Of a DNA stretch of 64,000 nt, positions 21,023-31,642 are shown piece after piece. How positions within the stretch are numbered: position 1 is the stretch's first letter; each line of letters begins with the position of its first letter. This stretch comes from Gyrodactylus bullatarudis (lineage: Eukaryota > Platyhelminthes > Monogenea > Gyrodactylidea > Gyrodactylidae), in contig SSNU01000144.1 in assembly GCA_012064415.1 (NCBI GenBank), forward strand, positions 919,084-983,083, written 5' to 3'. A model generated the notes under the pieces. It did no database searches. It saw nothing but the letters and a program-made list of their open reading frames with translations, and had not been told where the DNA came from. The position numbers were made by a program, and so were the translations under genes.

Positions 21023-22868
21023 TTATGTCATATCGTATCTTTCTCTAGTCTTTTTTGCCTGTATTTCTTTCTTGCTCTCTATATTACAACCAAAACCGCA
21101 ATGTGCGTTTTCCCTTGGTGTTACCTTTATCTAAAGATGAAAGTTATCAGCGATATAAATTATGATTTATAAGAATAAATTCTTACTGGTTCTGAAATGC
21201 CTCCTTCATTCTTTCCTAATCCATAGCCTGGTGTCCAGCCCATTTTGCTCATTAATTTGGCTCCTACGTTTCGTTGATGATCTATTGGATTATCTAAACT
21301 AGCCTTTGGCATCGATTTCTCCACTTCTGATAATGGGGGTAATGGTGTTATTAAATCTTGATCAGTCGTCACGGGCGTCTTATCTGGTCTATATTTTCTT
21401 CTATCCGCTGCTCTATCTTTATATTGACTATTCCTCATGATTCGATCTACTCGAGTAGCTTGATCTTCTCCCTATGAGATTAGGGTTTAATTTAAATCTT
21501 CAAAACTCACTAATAGTCCATATTTGGATTTCAAGTCCTTCAAGGTATTTCTTCTATTTTGTTCCAACGGTTCATCATCTAAAAACTATTAAAAATCAAA
21601 TTACCATTTTGATTGGCTAGTAACATTTCTATAATCTCCTCTTCAGGTATCTCCTGGCTAATATCAATATCAACTTTGACCTTTAATTTAGTGTCTGGTT
21701 GTTCAGTACCGTTACATTGTTCACATTGAGCTGTTCCTTCATGTATGTGCAAAAGAATACGATTCGTACCGATGCGTAATATGTCACCATGAGCAATTTT
21801 TTGTTTATGAGATTTTTCTAGTCTCTTTCCATTGATAAACGTACCATTTTTGGTATGTTTATCCTTTAACAAATATATTTGTTTCTCTTTGTTAAAAATT
21901 ATTTCACAGTGCATCTGAATAATTAGATAGGCTTTAAATTACATCTTCCATATCATCATCGTTTTCAAAGGTAAACATTGGACAGAGCGAGCTACTTTTT
22001 CCAAGTGTAGCCCACCTTGAAAGAGCATCTTTACTTGTAATAACGACTAGTTTGCCTATGTTATAACATTTGGAAGAAAGAATAGAACAGCGAAGTACAG
22101 GGGGGTACTTGACAGCATTTGAACTGAGAGTTTTAGGAGTCTCAATAGGTGATCTATACCTTTTGCGTCTTCTAGAATGCTTAGAACTGGATCTGGATCT
22201 CGTTCGAGAACGACGATGTCCACGATGTGATCTATGGTCTGATCTGGAACGATGTCTACGAGAACTATTTGATCTAGATCGAGAATTATTATACTTTCGG
22301 CCTCTAGGGGAATAGTTACGAGATTCTTTCATTTTACTTGCAACCGACTTTGAAAAAGTTAAAATATTACTTACAGCCAAACTTGCTTTTATTGAATTTT
22401 CCTCGATTATTTTCTTCAGCTCACTAGCACTTGCACGAGAATGATAAGAGTATTCTTTTGTTTCAGGATCATAGGTATGATAGGTACCAGATCTGGGATT
22501 AAAAAATAATTGATTTTCCTAAAGATTAGAGCCATATAGAATACTGGGTCATAATAATATCCACTGTTTTTATCATAATAAAGGCCGGTTTTATCATCAT
22601 ATATATACCCGGTAGATTGCATACAGGAATCAGATACTTCTTTAAGAGAGTCTGCAATAGACTTTCCATTGTCTGCAAGACTTTCGATTGCAGTTTTAGC
22701 AGAATTCTCTTGTTTTATCAATGGATTTTCATAATAATTATTACATTTGAGAGACTCGATTTCACGTTTGAGTTGGCAGATAACTTCATCTTTTTCTCTC
22801 AATTGTTCACGCATATAATGCAGCTTGGTTTCCAAATCACTTATTTTATCAAAAACATCAAATTCCAT
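21023..22868 (-). CDS. AGGF1: AGGF1 homologue (OCRE, FHA and G-patch domains)
   Basis: AGGF1 (VG5Q) is a nuclear/angiogenic factor with OCRE, FHA and G-patch modules. Order here: an N-terminal coiled coil (DLETKLHYMREQLREK); OCRE repeats (GYIYDDKTGLYYDKNSGYYY, then ENQLFFNPRSGTYHTY); an Arg/Ser-rich stretch; an FHA core (KHTKNGTFINGKRL); and a G-patch (NVGAKLMSKMGWTPGYGLGK) with a conserved tail ending KKTRERYDMT. Exons: 22868-22545, 22518-22375, 22347-21943, 21914-21605, 21578-21511, 21471-21187, 21130-21023. Introns are 26, 27, 28, 26, 39 and 56 nt. About 548 residues against 714 in human. The last exon lies only 28 nt from the tubulin stop, so the mRNAs probably overlap in antisense. Confidence 0.9.
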
Positions 22869-23214
22869 TTTTAGTCAGTGAATGTTTGATTTTTCATACA
22901 ATTTTCAATTGTAATTTAAATGTTGACAAGAACGAAACAAGGCTTGAACTAATAATGTAAGAATTTGTTGGAATCATTATTGTGTTCTTGAATTATTTAC
23001 TTGTATATCACTGATGATTTTAAAAAGTTTACCGTCATTAAAAAAGAGGACTCTTATACAAGAATTTTTAATTCGATTTATTGAATAAATTTTATTCTAT
23101 ATAACCTGACCATAAAAGTGTTATAGAAGAGAAGATTGGTCGGTAAAATCATTCTGCATTAAGTTGTAAAATCAAGTAGAAAGCCGATTACTAAAGTGAT
23201 AGATTGTTATTTCA
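22869..23214. other. Intergenic region between AGGF1 and GTF2H1
   Basis: About 346 bp between two minus-strand genes, holding the AGGF1 promoter/5' UTR and the GTF2H1 3' UTR. The sequence AATAAA occurs in the minus-strand sense near 23085-23092. No other element seen. Confidence 0.5.
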
Positions 23215-25048
23215 TCATGAATCAAAATTTATTTGACAATTTTTCCATTGATTGTATTTTTTGAGAGCAACGTTCAACATCTCATTTAAATGCCCAGTAA
23301 CTGCACAATTAGAAATTTGGCTATTACCGACTGCAATTTGAGCACTATCAGGAGGCGGAACGAAATGACTCTCGAAATTTTGTATTTTGGTTTTTTTGAA
23401 TTTTTTCAAACTTTCGTGGATTCTTTCTAATTTTTCTGAGTAACTTGCAGAAGTGACAGGAAAACATGCCCAAAAATGACGGAGCAGTTCAGATAGACTG
23501 TTATATAACATTGTTAATTCATTTTGTTGATCTGTAGTTAGAAGAAATGTTCTGTGCGAATCATTTACTCCTCGAGAATCAATAATGCTAGTGTTTGGAT
23601 TTCTGATATTTTCATTCGGGTTATTAAGATTATTTGAGGTATCATATTTTGAGTATTTTGATTGAAGTAAGCAGCCACCACTTGAAAGTTCTGAAATAGC
23701 AACTTGTGCTTCATACGCAGTAATACAATCATCCAATGACTTTTTAACTTTATTCGTCCTTTCGAAGGATTCAAAACAATTGGAAATTGCGCTTTGCATA
23801 GTTTTATCCGGTATAAACATTTGATTTCTTTTTACTCCCTGGGCTTTCTTTGGTTCATCAACGTAGCTAGGACCTTCAAGATAATCATCAATGCGAGTCA
23901 AATTTAGCTCAGTAAACTTAACAGTTTCTGGTTCAGACAATTCAGAAATATAGAGTTTATTCTTCAATTTAGTACTCTCTATCTGATCGTACGACATAAT
24001 AGGATCAATCGATCCTAAGCTTTTCAGTATTTGGAGAGAATGTAAATTAAATCTTTTGAGAAGAACCTGATTGGGATTCAATCTTTTGCCTTCCTCACTC
24101 GAACTCTTTTCTATTAGCTCTGTACCAAAGCCATTGCCTACGCTACGATCAGTGAAAGATTTCAAATCCAAATTTCCAGTGACTCGTAATTTTCTACTTC
24201 GCTTAATCTCGTTTTGTAAATGTTTTGAATCAAAATTTGAACATTCTGAAAAAATGTCCTTATCAACAATCATTCGATCCTTGTGAAAGTAGTGAGACTG
24301 GAAAAATTTAACCCAAAAATCCGCTTCTGATAATTTATCTGGTACAAGTTCTCTGTGTTTCTGTTCAATTATGGGATATGCTTTGAATATGGCTTCGATT
24401 TTGTCTTTAGTCAAATTATATTTGATGCTGTGAGCTCCATCTACCTGAGGTTGTATATCACTAAGAAGTGAATTACTGACACCCTTAATTTGAGTTTTAT
24501 TGGATTGAGAAAGCAGGTTAGTTGATATTGATTTTTTCTTTTCATTTTCATCCGAGGAAAATTTACTTGAGAATTCTGGTCGAGCCCAAAACTCAGCAGC
24601 TGAGAGTATTCCACTGACTACGAGTTCTTTATAGAGAGCAAGTAGTTTAGGATTTTTTTCAAGAATTGAAAATTTCTCTTTTAATTCAGATTGAGCCTGA
24701 AAATAAGATGAATTTATTGCTTACTTTATCTTTGAATTTTGGTAACAAGTTCAAGAGCATCTCCTTAACTTTATTTCTTGACTCCAATTGTTTTTCACGT
24801 CCACCAGGATCAGCAAATTGAAATGTAAACGACTCCCCGTTATGCATCAATAATTGCAGTTGAACTTTGTCTTTAGTATCAGGAGAGATTCTTTGCATTC
24901 TAATGTCTTCAAACGCCGCACTTATTTTTATCGAATCCGATGTTTGGTTCCTCCAAGCGACCCTTCCAGTATTTATGAAGAGATTTCCATCTACTTTCAT
25001 GTAACGAACATGCTTAACCATGAGAAGAACATCTTCTTTATGAGCCAT
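23215..25048 (-). CDS. GTF2H1: TFIIH core subunit p62 (GTF2H1/TFB1)
   Basis: A structural subunit of TFIIH acting in RNA polymerase II initiation and nucleotide-excision repair. Exon 1 (25048-24725) encodes the N-terminal PH-like domain (MAHKEDVLLMVKHVRYMK, then FTFQFADPGGREKQ). A 28-nt intron (24724-24697) follows; exon 2 (24696-23215) carries two BSD domains. The first is around LVVSGILSAAEFWARPEFSS and the second around DKLSEADFWVKFFQSHYFHK, both with the Phe-Trp signature. A helical C-terminus ends ALKKYNQWKNCQINFDS. Total about 601 residues against 548 in human. The gene is divergent from ASF1, with 187 bp between starts. Confidence 0.94.
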
Positions 25049-25235
25049 GAAGACAAAGAATAATATTCTTAGTATATAAGTTTATAAAAGTTTTGAAATT
25101 TACAAAATTACAAGTATTTTCAAATTGTTGACAGTTACTAACAAATTATGTTTGAGTAATTTCTTGTCCTAGTTTGGTTGGTTGACAGATTGAATTTTAA
25201 ATTGTAAACAGTTTAATAAGTCCATAGACCCTTAA
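25049..25235. promoter_or_regulatory. Divergent promoter region, GTF2H1 / ASF1
   Basis: A 187-bp gap between the start codons of two general transcription/chromatin genes transcribed in opposite directions, implying a shared bidirectional promoter. No specific motif identified. Confidence 0.5.
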
Positions 25236-26075
25236 ATGGCCAAAATAAATATATGCGATGTTCATTGTGTACAAGACGTAGGAAAACTAAGTGATCCATT
25301 TGTATTTAATATAACGTTTGAGTGCTTTGAAGCCCTCCAAGAGGACATTGAATGGAAACTTGTTTACGTTAGTAGTGCTTACAAAGAAGATTTGGACCAA
25401 ACTTTGGATTCTATATTAGTAGGTCCTATTCCAGTTGGCAAACATCAGTTTATTCTCGAAACTCCTCCCCCAGATTTCAGTAAAATCCCAAAAGATGATA
25501 TTGTTGGGGTGACAGTTGTTCTTATTCAGGCTTTTTATAGGAATAAAGAATTTATCAGAGTCGGTTATTACGTAAATAATGAATATAAAGATGAAAATTT
25601 GAAAACAGAACCACCGTCACAGCCAATTTTGGATAAACTAGAACGCCAAATAATATCTTCGAATCCTCGAGTAACCCGTTTCCCTATCGATTGGGGTGAT
25701 GGACTTTTGGATGGATGCCCAGAGCCTGAACAAGACATTGAATCTTCCCCCCAATCTAAAAGACAAAAATTTGATAAAGAGGATGATATGGCAAATCAAG
25801 AAGTTGTTGACGAAGATGAAGACGAAGAAGAAGATGATGATGAATCTGAAGAGTCTGATGAGAATGCTGAGCACGATGTGGAATGTTCTGATGACGAAGA
25901 AGATGAGGAAGATGCTGATGATTCTGAAGATGAGATAGAAGACGAAGCTCAAGATAAAAATGAGAATATAAATCCAAAATTATCAGAAGAATCGTCTGAA
26001 ACTTCAAAATCAGTAAAAGAACTTCAGCCTGCAATTGATTCAAAGGAACCTTTAAATGAAGTATCCAAGAATTAG
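25236..26075 (+). CDS. ASF1: Histone chaperone ASF1
   Basis: ASF1 binds H3-H4 dimers and hands them to CAF-1 or HIRA during replication and transcription. It is intronless, 279 residues. Residues 1-155 are the conserved immunoglobulin-fold core: NDPFVFNITFECFE-like (here SDPFVFNITFECFEALQEDI), then EWKLVYVSSAY, then LETPPPDFSKIPKDDIVGVT, then FIRVGYYVNNEY, then SNPRVTRFPIDW. After the core comes a very acidic Asp/Glu tail (about 185-245), typical of invertebrate and yeast ASF1. The stop codon lies 31 nt from that of the next gene on the opposite strand. Confidence 0.97.
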   Translation: MAKINICDVHCVQDVGKLSDPFVFNITFECFEALQEDIEWKLVYVSSAYKEDLDQTLDSILVGPIPVGKHQFILETPPPDFSKIPKDDIVGVTVVLIQAFYRNKEFIRVGYYVNNEYKDENLKTEPPSQPILDKLERQIISSNPRVTRFPIDWGDGLLDGCPEPEQDIESSPQSKRQKFDKEDDMANQEVVDEDEDEEEDDDESEESDENAEHDVECSDDEEDEEDADDSEDEIEDEAQDKNENINPKLSEESSETSKSVKELQPAIDSKEPLNEVSKN

Positions 26076-26106
26076 ATATCTACATTATTATTTATTTAAT
26101 ATTATC

Positions 26107-26799
26107 TTAACGATTCAATTTGACATCCTTGTAAATAAATGGATTTTTACTGAAATTTGGTGAACAGTTTTCATAAAAAATTGTTATATCTTCAGATAGC
26201 TCATAGGTCGGAATCATGAAATTTTTATCTATTTTAACCATTTTCTTTGTGTTGGTATCTAAGTAGATGGCTAATTCATTCGATATGAGTTTTGTTTCCT
26301 CACTTGAATAATTTGAAGAATAGTCAATTTACCATATAATACTCTTGATAGATTCGTAGGAGATGTCGCACTTGAATACCTTCTCAAAATGAAGAGTGGG
26401 ATGATCATATTTTAAATATGTAATATTGAAAAATTTCATCTTGACGACAGAATCTGCTCTATTTATGCTACATTCTAGCCATTCTCTTATGAAGTATAGT
26501 TTTCTTTTTAATTACCTTAAAATCTCTTTCAAGCGTCGAAATTCCTGGACTTTCATTGAATTTTTTTTATCAATGTTGATTTCAGTACATAGAGCATTCC
26601 ATTTATAGAGGGGAAAATGTATTCCTAAATCTTTCAAAGTTTCTATAACACTTTCAAAGTTGTATTCACATTTCAAGCTTAACTTGCAATTGATGACATT
26701 TTCGGAATACTCAAAAGCTTTCAGGACAAGCCCAAGAAACTTCAAGAATGATTTCTTATCTTTAACAAAATTAACTGCTCGCTTAGTCGTTTTCTTCAT
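26107..26799 (-). CDS. Unrecognised protein of about 210 residues, three exons
   Basis: Exon 1 starts at 26799 (MKKTTKRAVNFVKDKKSFLK) and ends at 26516. A 30-nt intron leads to an exon reading REWLECSINRADSVVKMKFF. A second 30-nt intron leads to the last exon, from EETKLISNELAIYLDTN to the stop at 26107. The two introns restore one open frame across stop codons and match the size class of neighbouring genes, which is good evidence for a real gene. Predicted character: soluble, Lys-rich, mixed alpha/beta, no signal peptide or membrane segment. I cannot assign a family. It is head-to-head with the zinc-finger gene (231 bp) and tail-to-tail with ASF1. Confidence 0.7.
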
Positions 26800-27030
26800 G
26801 GTCGAGCAATACAGTTTAGGGGAAAGTTTACTTGCTAAACTTAAGTTTGTTTATTAGAATTAAAAATTTTAATTTCCTCCTTTATTTTTTAAAACTATCA
26901 ATGAACTTTTATCTGGTCGCATGTTTGACTTTATTCTTAAATTTGAATTAATAAATTTATTAAATTGTGCAGTAAATTTTATAGTGTAGGATTTTTCATT
27001 AAATTTTTTACCGATAATATTTAATTCCAT

Positions 27031-27851
27031 ATGAATTTTCTATGCACTCATTGTAATAAACTGTACTCTAATGAATTAAAACTGATTTCGCATCTTAACT
27101 ATGTAAATTCTGAAAAAAAATTCAACTGTCCTCATCAGAGTAAATTTTCATATTTAATGATTTATTAGATTGCTCAAAATCTTTTCATTCAAGATCTCAT
27201 CTTCAGAATCATCTCAAAATTCATAGCACAAATAAACCTTTCAAATGTTTTTTCAAGGGATGCTCCTATCAGGCAAAGACCAAGTACGCTTTAAAACAGC
27301 ATGCAATCACTCATGGAATTGGAGAAACTTTTCCATGTGAACACTGTGACTACAGTGCAAGTACTATATCAAATCTAAGAAGGCATCTAAGGATTCATGT
27401 TAGAATAAAACCTTATCGGTGTCCCCATTGTCCACATAGAACTAGCGAAATTGATTCTCTTAGAAAACATGTTGTAGATTCTTCGATACATCCTGGTCTT
27501 CCTCTTTTCATTTGTCCAATCTGTAGGACTGAACCGAGTAAATCACTATCTGAATATGGTTTCAATACATGTTCCCTTGCTTGGAAGCACTTAGTGGATG
27601 TTCATCCAGAAATGTCGCGCACTGAAGGTGATAAAATTAACACTGTATTCAACGAAAAAAATGTTTCCCGAATCTACAATGTGTATGAACCCACAGATGA
27701 TATTATGATTAATCAAACTCTTAAAATATCTCAGCCAATTAAAGAGAGACCTCCTGTTGCTAAAAGAATAGAAAATCTTTTGGATTCACTAGCTCAAGTT
27801 GGATGTGGTATTTGGTCAAAAGAAAAACTATTGACTTATCGAAACTCCTAG
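27031..27851 (+). CDS. C2H2 zinc-finger protein, 263 residues
   Basis: A probable DNA-binding regulator. Exon 1 is 27031-27139; a 29-nt intron (27140-27168) splits the second finger; exon 2 is 27169-27851. Joining in phase 1 gives the perfect finger CPHQNCSKSFHSRSHLQNHL. Fingers in order: an incomplete first (CTHCNKLYSNELKLISH), CPHQNC, CFFKGC (KTKYALKQHAITH), CEHCDYSASTISNLRRHLRI, CPHCPHRTSEIDSLRKH and a longer CPIC..CSLAWKHLVDVH. The C-terminal 80 residues have no motif. No clear orthologue recognised. It converges on P4HA, with 73 nt between stop codons. Confidence 0.88.
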
Positions 27852-27924
27852 ATTTCAGATTATTGTAAAACAAGATATTTTCAAATAAATTTTTTTATTT
27901 CAGTAAAAATGAATGAGCTTGCTC

Positions 27925-29946
27925 TTAAAAACCATCCTCAGTTTCAACGACCCCCCGATCCAAAGAACATTTTCTTTTGAACTCTTGTCCTCTCTCATGG
28001 AACCATTTATTCATAACCCATTTTGATCCAAGAATTACAGGACAAGCAGCGTGTCTAGTTCTTAGGTCTCCATCACCAGAAGGTTGAAGATTATACCAAA
28101 AGGCTGCACCCCCTTTTTTAGGCTTTACTTTGGCTCCAATTCGATTGAATGCAGTAAACCCTCCAGCTTTAACATCAGACATCTACAATAATTCACTGAA
28201 AAATCATATCATCCATGTAAGATTAGAAACTTACATAATAAATCAGAGTTGCTATTCTATTGCCGAATTGAGCCTCGAATGCATCCTTTTCGCGTTTCTA
28301 CATTTGTATGGATAATTTCAATGAAATATGGAATTTAATCATTTGATTAAATAGGTGAATTACTCTACCAAAATCAAAATGAGGAGCATAGTGGCCACCC
28401 ATTCCATAGTTAACAACTTGAAGATCCTCCGCTGATTCGATTGAAAGTCCGGTCATTCTCTCAATTCTTGCATTGATTCTTCTTGTAAGTTCAGTTAATT
28501 CATTCGGTAACCATGCACTTTTACTAATTCTATAATCAGCAAATTCTAAGACTCCAGTCACTGGGTTTTTAACCGTTGCTCTTCTTAACTATATTGAAAA
28601 AATATATTTCGGGTCAGGGTTTTTGGTAAATCAATCAATCTATCTAATAGTAGTATCTATTGAATTACCCTAGGCTTCGCTAACTCTTGAATACCTTGAA
28701 TTTCTTCGTCTGATATAATATCGTACCAGTATACAATTCTCGGGTCATCATACAAAACCTCCTGTTTTATCGGTTGGTATAAAAAGAATGGATCCGGTAC
28801 GTAGTAATCACAAATTAAATGTTTGTCGTCGGGTTTTTCAAATAAATCTTCATCTCTGCATAGAGCTTCATAATTACTATTCTCCTGTTCGTAAATATTT
28901 AGATCTATGGGAGAATATTTATGCTTATTTATTCACAATTTGATTAACCAATAATATTTAACTTGCCTCTTTTTACTCGAATGATTTCATCTTTAGTTCC
29001 AATTCCTTTATCCAATTCGTCAATGTAGAATTGTAGATTCTTCTCTGCCTGACTATTAAAGGGATCTAAAAATGATTAATTGCGTTAATCGTTATTGGTT
29101 TTACTCAAATTAACTCTTACTTTGACGTAGAACCTCCTCTAGGGCTCCTTTAGCCTTTTTATACAGTCCTTGCTAGAAAAAGATGATTAAAATCAAAATA
29201 AAGCAGACATCCTAAAAAGAGATAAACATACCCGTCCATAAGCAAAGGAAAGTATATCGTATATGACCTCAAGACTAACTTCGTCGTCTTTCATTAAGCT
29301 CTCGTTATCGAAATCCAATTTTTTCTCTAATAAATAAATTGCTGTCTCAAACCATTGGGCTGCTATTTCGAATTTTCTCAAGTCATATGCCCTATTTCCG
29401 ATATGATAACAATTTTTTGCTTAAAAATTAATTATCCACAGATTTACCTGGTATTTTTTCAGAAGATGTATGTTCAGCTATCCTTCCTAAGGCTATATTC
29501 ATAGCCTGAATGTTGTAAGTGGTCTGAAGACGCAAGATAGAATCTATGGATCCTTTCCAGTCATCCATGTCGATCATGGTTACAAGTTTATTTTCAATCT
29601 CTTGTAGAATATCTTTAACTTGTCCACTTTCAGGATTCACCAAATCTTCTATCCTCTTGTTCCAATTTCCACCCATCTTCATGACTATATTTAGTGCCTT
29701 GGCTGGATCACCAAGGTACCCCTCCGATTGATCCAAGCTAATATCCAATTTTCTTATTCCTTTGATGAGCTCCTTTATTTCATTCAGTCTTTTTTCTTCT
29801 ATTTCAACGTAAAATTCAAGATCATCTGCTAAACTGATTGTATTTTGTATTGCTTTATTAAGATCTGTTAGAGCTGTAAAATGTTCACATTCTACGTTGA
29901 TTAACAGATAAAAAAATAGTATACATGATAATCTTTTGAGAATCAT
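27925..29946 (-). CDS. P4HA: Prolyl 4-hydroxylase alpha subunit (collagen P4HA)
   Basis: An ER-lumenal Fe(II)/2-oxoglutarate dioxygenase that hydroxylates X-Pro-Gly prolines in procollagen, working with protein disulfide isomerase as beta subunit. The start at 29946 gives a signal peptide (MILKRLSCILFFYLLINVEC), then the P4Ha N-terminal dimerisation domain, a TPR-like peptide-binding domain (FEIAAQWFETAIYLLEKK) and the catalytic domain. Active-site residues are visible: His and Asp of GGHYAPHFDFGR, distal His in TRHAACPV and the 2-oxoglutarate lysine in GSKWVMNKW. The C-terminus HERGQEFKRKCSLDRG matches the family. About 530 residues over several exons, with introns of both about 28 nt and about 50 nt. 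There is no KDEL-type signal, as expected, because the beta subunit provides retention. Confidence 0.95.
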
Positions 29947-30376
29947 GTTGAAAATTCTCTCAGCGGAAAATATGACACGTTTTATTTATATTTCCAAGAA
30001 CAATTATGGATTCCTGGGATGAATTGATACACTTGATTCTGATTGGTTGATCGATTTTTGTGTGTGCGTGTATCCTGTTTGGAATTCTCCCTATCAGGGT
30101 TGATATTCATGCCTGAATTTCTTTGTTAGTATGAATAAAGAAATTTTTGATTATGTTAGAAGGTATATTAGTTAGTTCTATTGGATGAAAATCACTAAAA
30201 CATATCGGGATTTAGTCATAAAAAATATCACTCTCATTTTCTTTTAATGTTGAGGATTTATTTTTCAGTCTTGGGTTGTGAGGAAGCCAGTGAATGTTGG
30301 TAATACAGTATTACTTATACGGTATCAGTTGTACCCTATAGGACCTATGTATATTGTGGTAATCAGTGTATATCTA

Positions 30377-30760
30377 TTGGGTAGAGCGTAAAGTAATGGG
30401 ACTGGATTCAAAAAAAATATATATTGATAAAATAAAAGCTATTAGAAAAATTTCGTCAATAGGAGTAGTTTCCTGATGAATTAAGGCACTTCTGCCAACG
30501 AATTGGCAATTGTTTGATCCCTTCACTATAAAATTCTTCAGATTTTGAGTCATCGAGTCCGATTTTGACCTCTTTTTTTGATCTGAATGTTTTACTTTTT
30601 AGGAAATGTTGTAGAGACCTAAAAAGATGATAGTCCGATGGAGCAAGATTTGGACTATATGGTGGATGATCGATTTAATCGAAGTTCTCTTCTTCAAAAA
30701 ATTTTTTTCACATCTTTTCCAAAATGTGGTCTTGCATCGTCACAAAATAGACACACTAAC
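30377..30760 (-). mobile_element. Relic of a mariner-family DNA transposon
   Basis: On the minus strand the C-terminal third of a mariner transposase is readable. CDDARPHFGKDVKK carries the second catalytic Asp; HPPYSPNLAPSDYHLFRSLQ carries the third; SEEFYSEGIKQLPIRWQKC follows, ending at a stop at 30456-30458. Between the two catalytic blocks there is a one-base frameshift and an in-frame stop, so the copy is dead. The sequence at about 30377-30405 (GGGTAGAGCGTAAAGTAATG) resembles a mariner terminal inverted repeat. The 5' part of the element and its other end are missing. Confidence 0.85.
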
Positions 30761-31335
30761 AAGGAAATCAATATGATAGGGGAATAAAAAAAAATTTTCT
30801 CAGTCCTAATAATTCAACAAGTCTAGGGCCTAGACTCTAGGCTTTCTATAGTATGGAATCCAAACACCTATCCTATTATGCCTATTATAATCTTCATTGA
30901 TTCTTCAATATCTTATTTGCCATGCTAAAGTCTTAGTAATTCATCAATCAAATTAATCTATTAATCATATTTATGCTGATTTATAGATCTTAAAAAATAG
31001 AGATTTTTCAAATAAATTATTTTACAGAAGCATAATTTTCGAAAAGTCTTTTACGCTTTGGATACTTCAAGGACTACTATTGTATCCGAAATGTGGTTGA
31101 TTTCTTTCCTACAAAGTACCTAAATAGGCATAAAATTGAACTGAAGTTGAGGATTTTGGTTTTTATATGGTCAATGAATAATACGTAGTAAATTTCATAA
31201 CTAATAATAATTGTGAGTTTAAATGAATTTTCATTGAGATAAAACTACAACTTTGATTGAAAATTTTCTCGAATAGAATATTTAATTTCTTTTACAAAAT
31301 ACTGAAGGAGACTCCTAATCATCCTTTACGATACA

Positions 31336-31360
31336 TTAACCCTTTAAGTCCCAGAAAAAA
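31336..31360 (+). repeat. piggyBac-like terminal sequence
   Basis: TTAA is followed by CCCTTTAAGTCCCAGAAA, which has the form of a piggyBac-superfamily target site plus terminal inverted repeat. The matching opposite end was not found in the window, so this may be a solo or truncated non-autonomous element, or chance. Confidence 0.35.
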
Positions 31361-31642
31361 ATTTTTTCATGACTCGCATTCAATCTTTTGTCTATCCCAT
31401 GGTTTGTGTATACGCTTATTACGAATCTACAGTTGTTTTAAAGCAATTATTTCTGGTTCAAAGGCCCACTCTAAAATGCATATTCTCAAGATAATCTGTA
31501 GATTAAATTTGTTAAAAAAAACTTTTTCGATAAATACAAATTTTTTAAAAGATTTTTTATTCAGTGTTAAAAAATTAATATGAATTATAATTATAAAAAG
31601 AATAGAATAATAAGGATAATATAAAATTATGGGTGAGATCCT

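Larger units (their letters stand above)
29947..31642. other. Intergenic region with transposon remnants
   Basis: About 1.7 kb between P4HA and the TXNDC11-like gene. It contains a decayed mariner copy and a piggyBac-like terminus (listed separately). The rest is AT-rich; the 108-codon plus-strand frame at 31257-31583 lies next to the piggyBac-like terminus and does not resemble a known protein. Confidence 0.6.

Noticed and set aside
31257..31583. 108-codon plus-strand frame next to the piggyBac-like terminus
   Set aside because: It begins at a TTG, is Phe/Ile/Lys-rich, and shows none of the piggyBac transposase signature residues.
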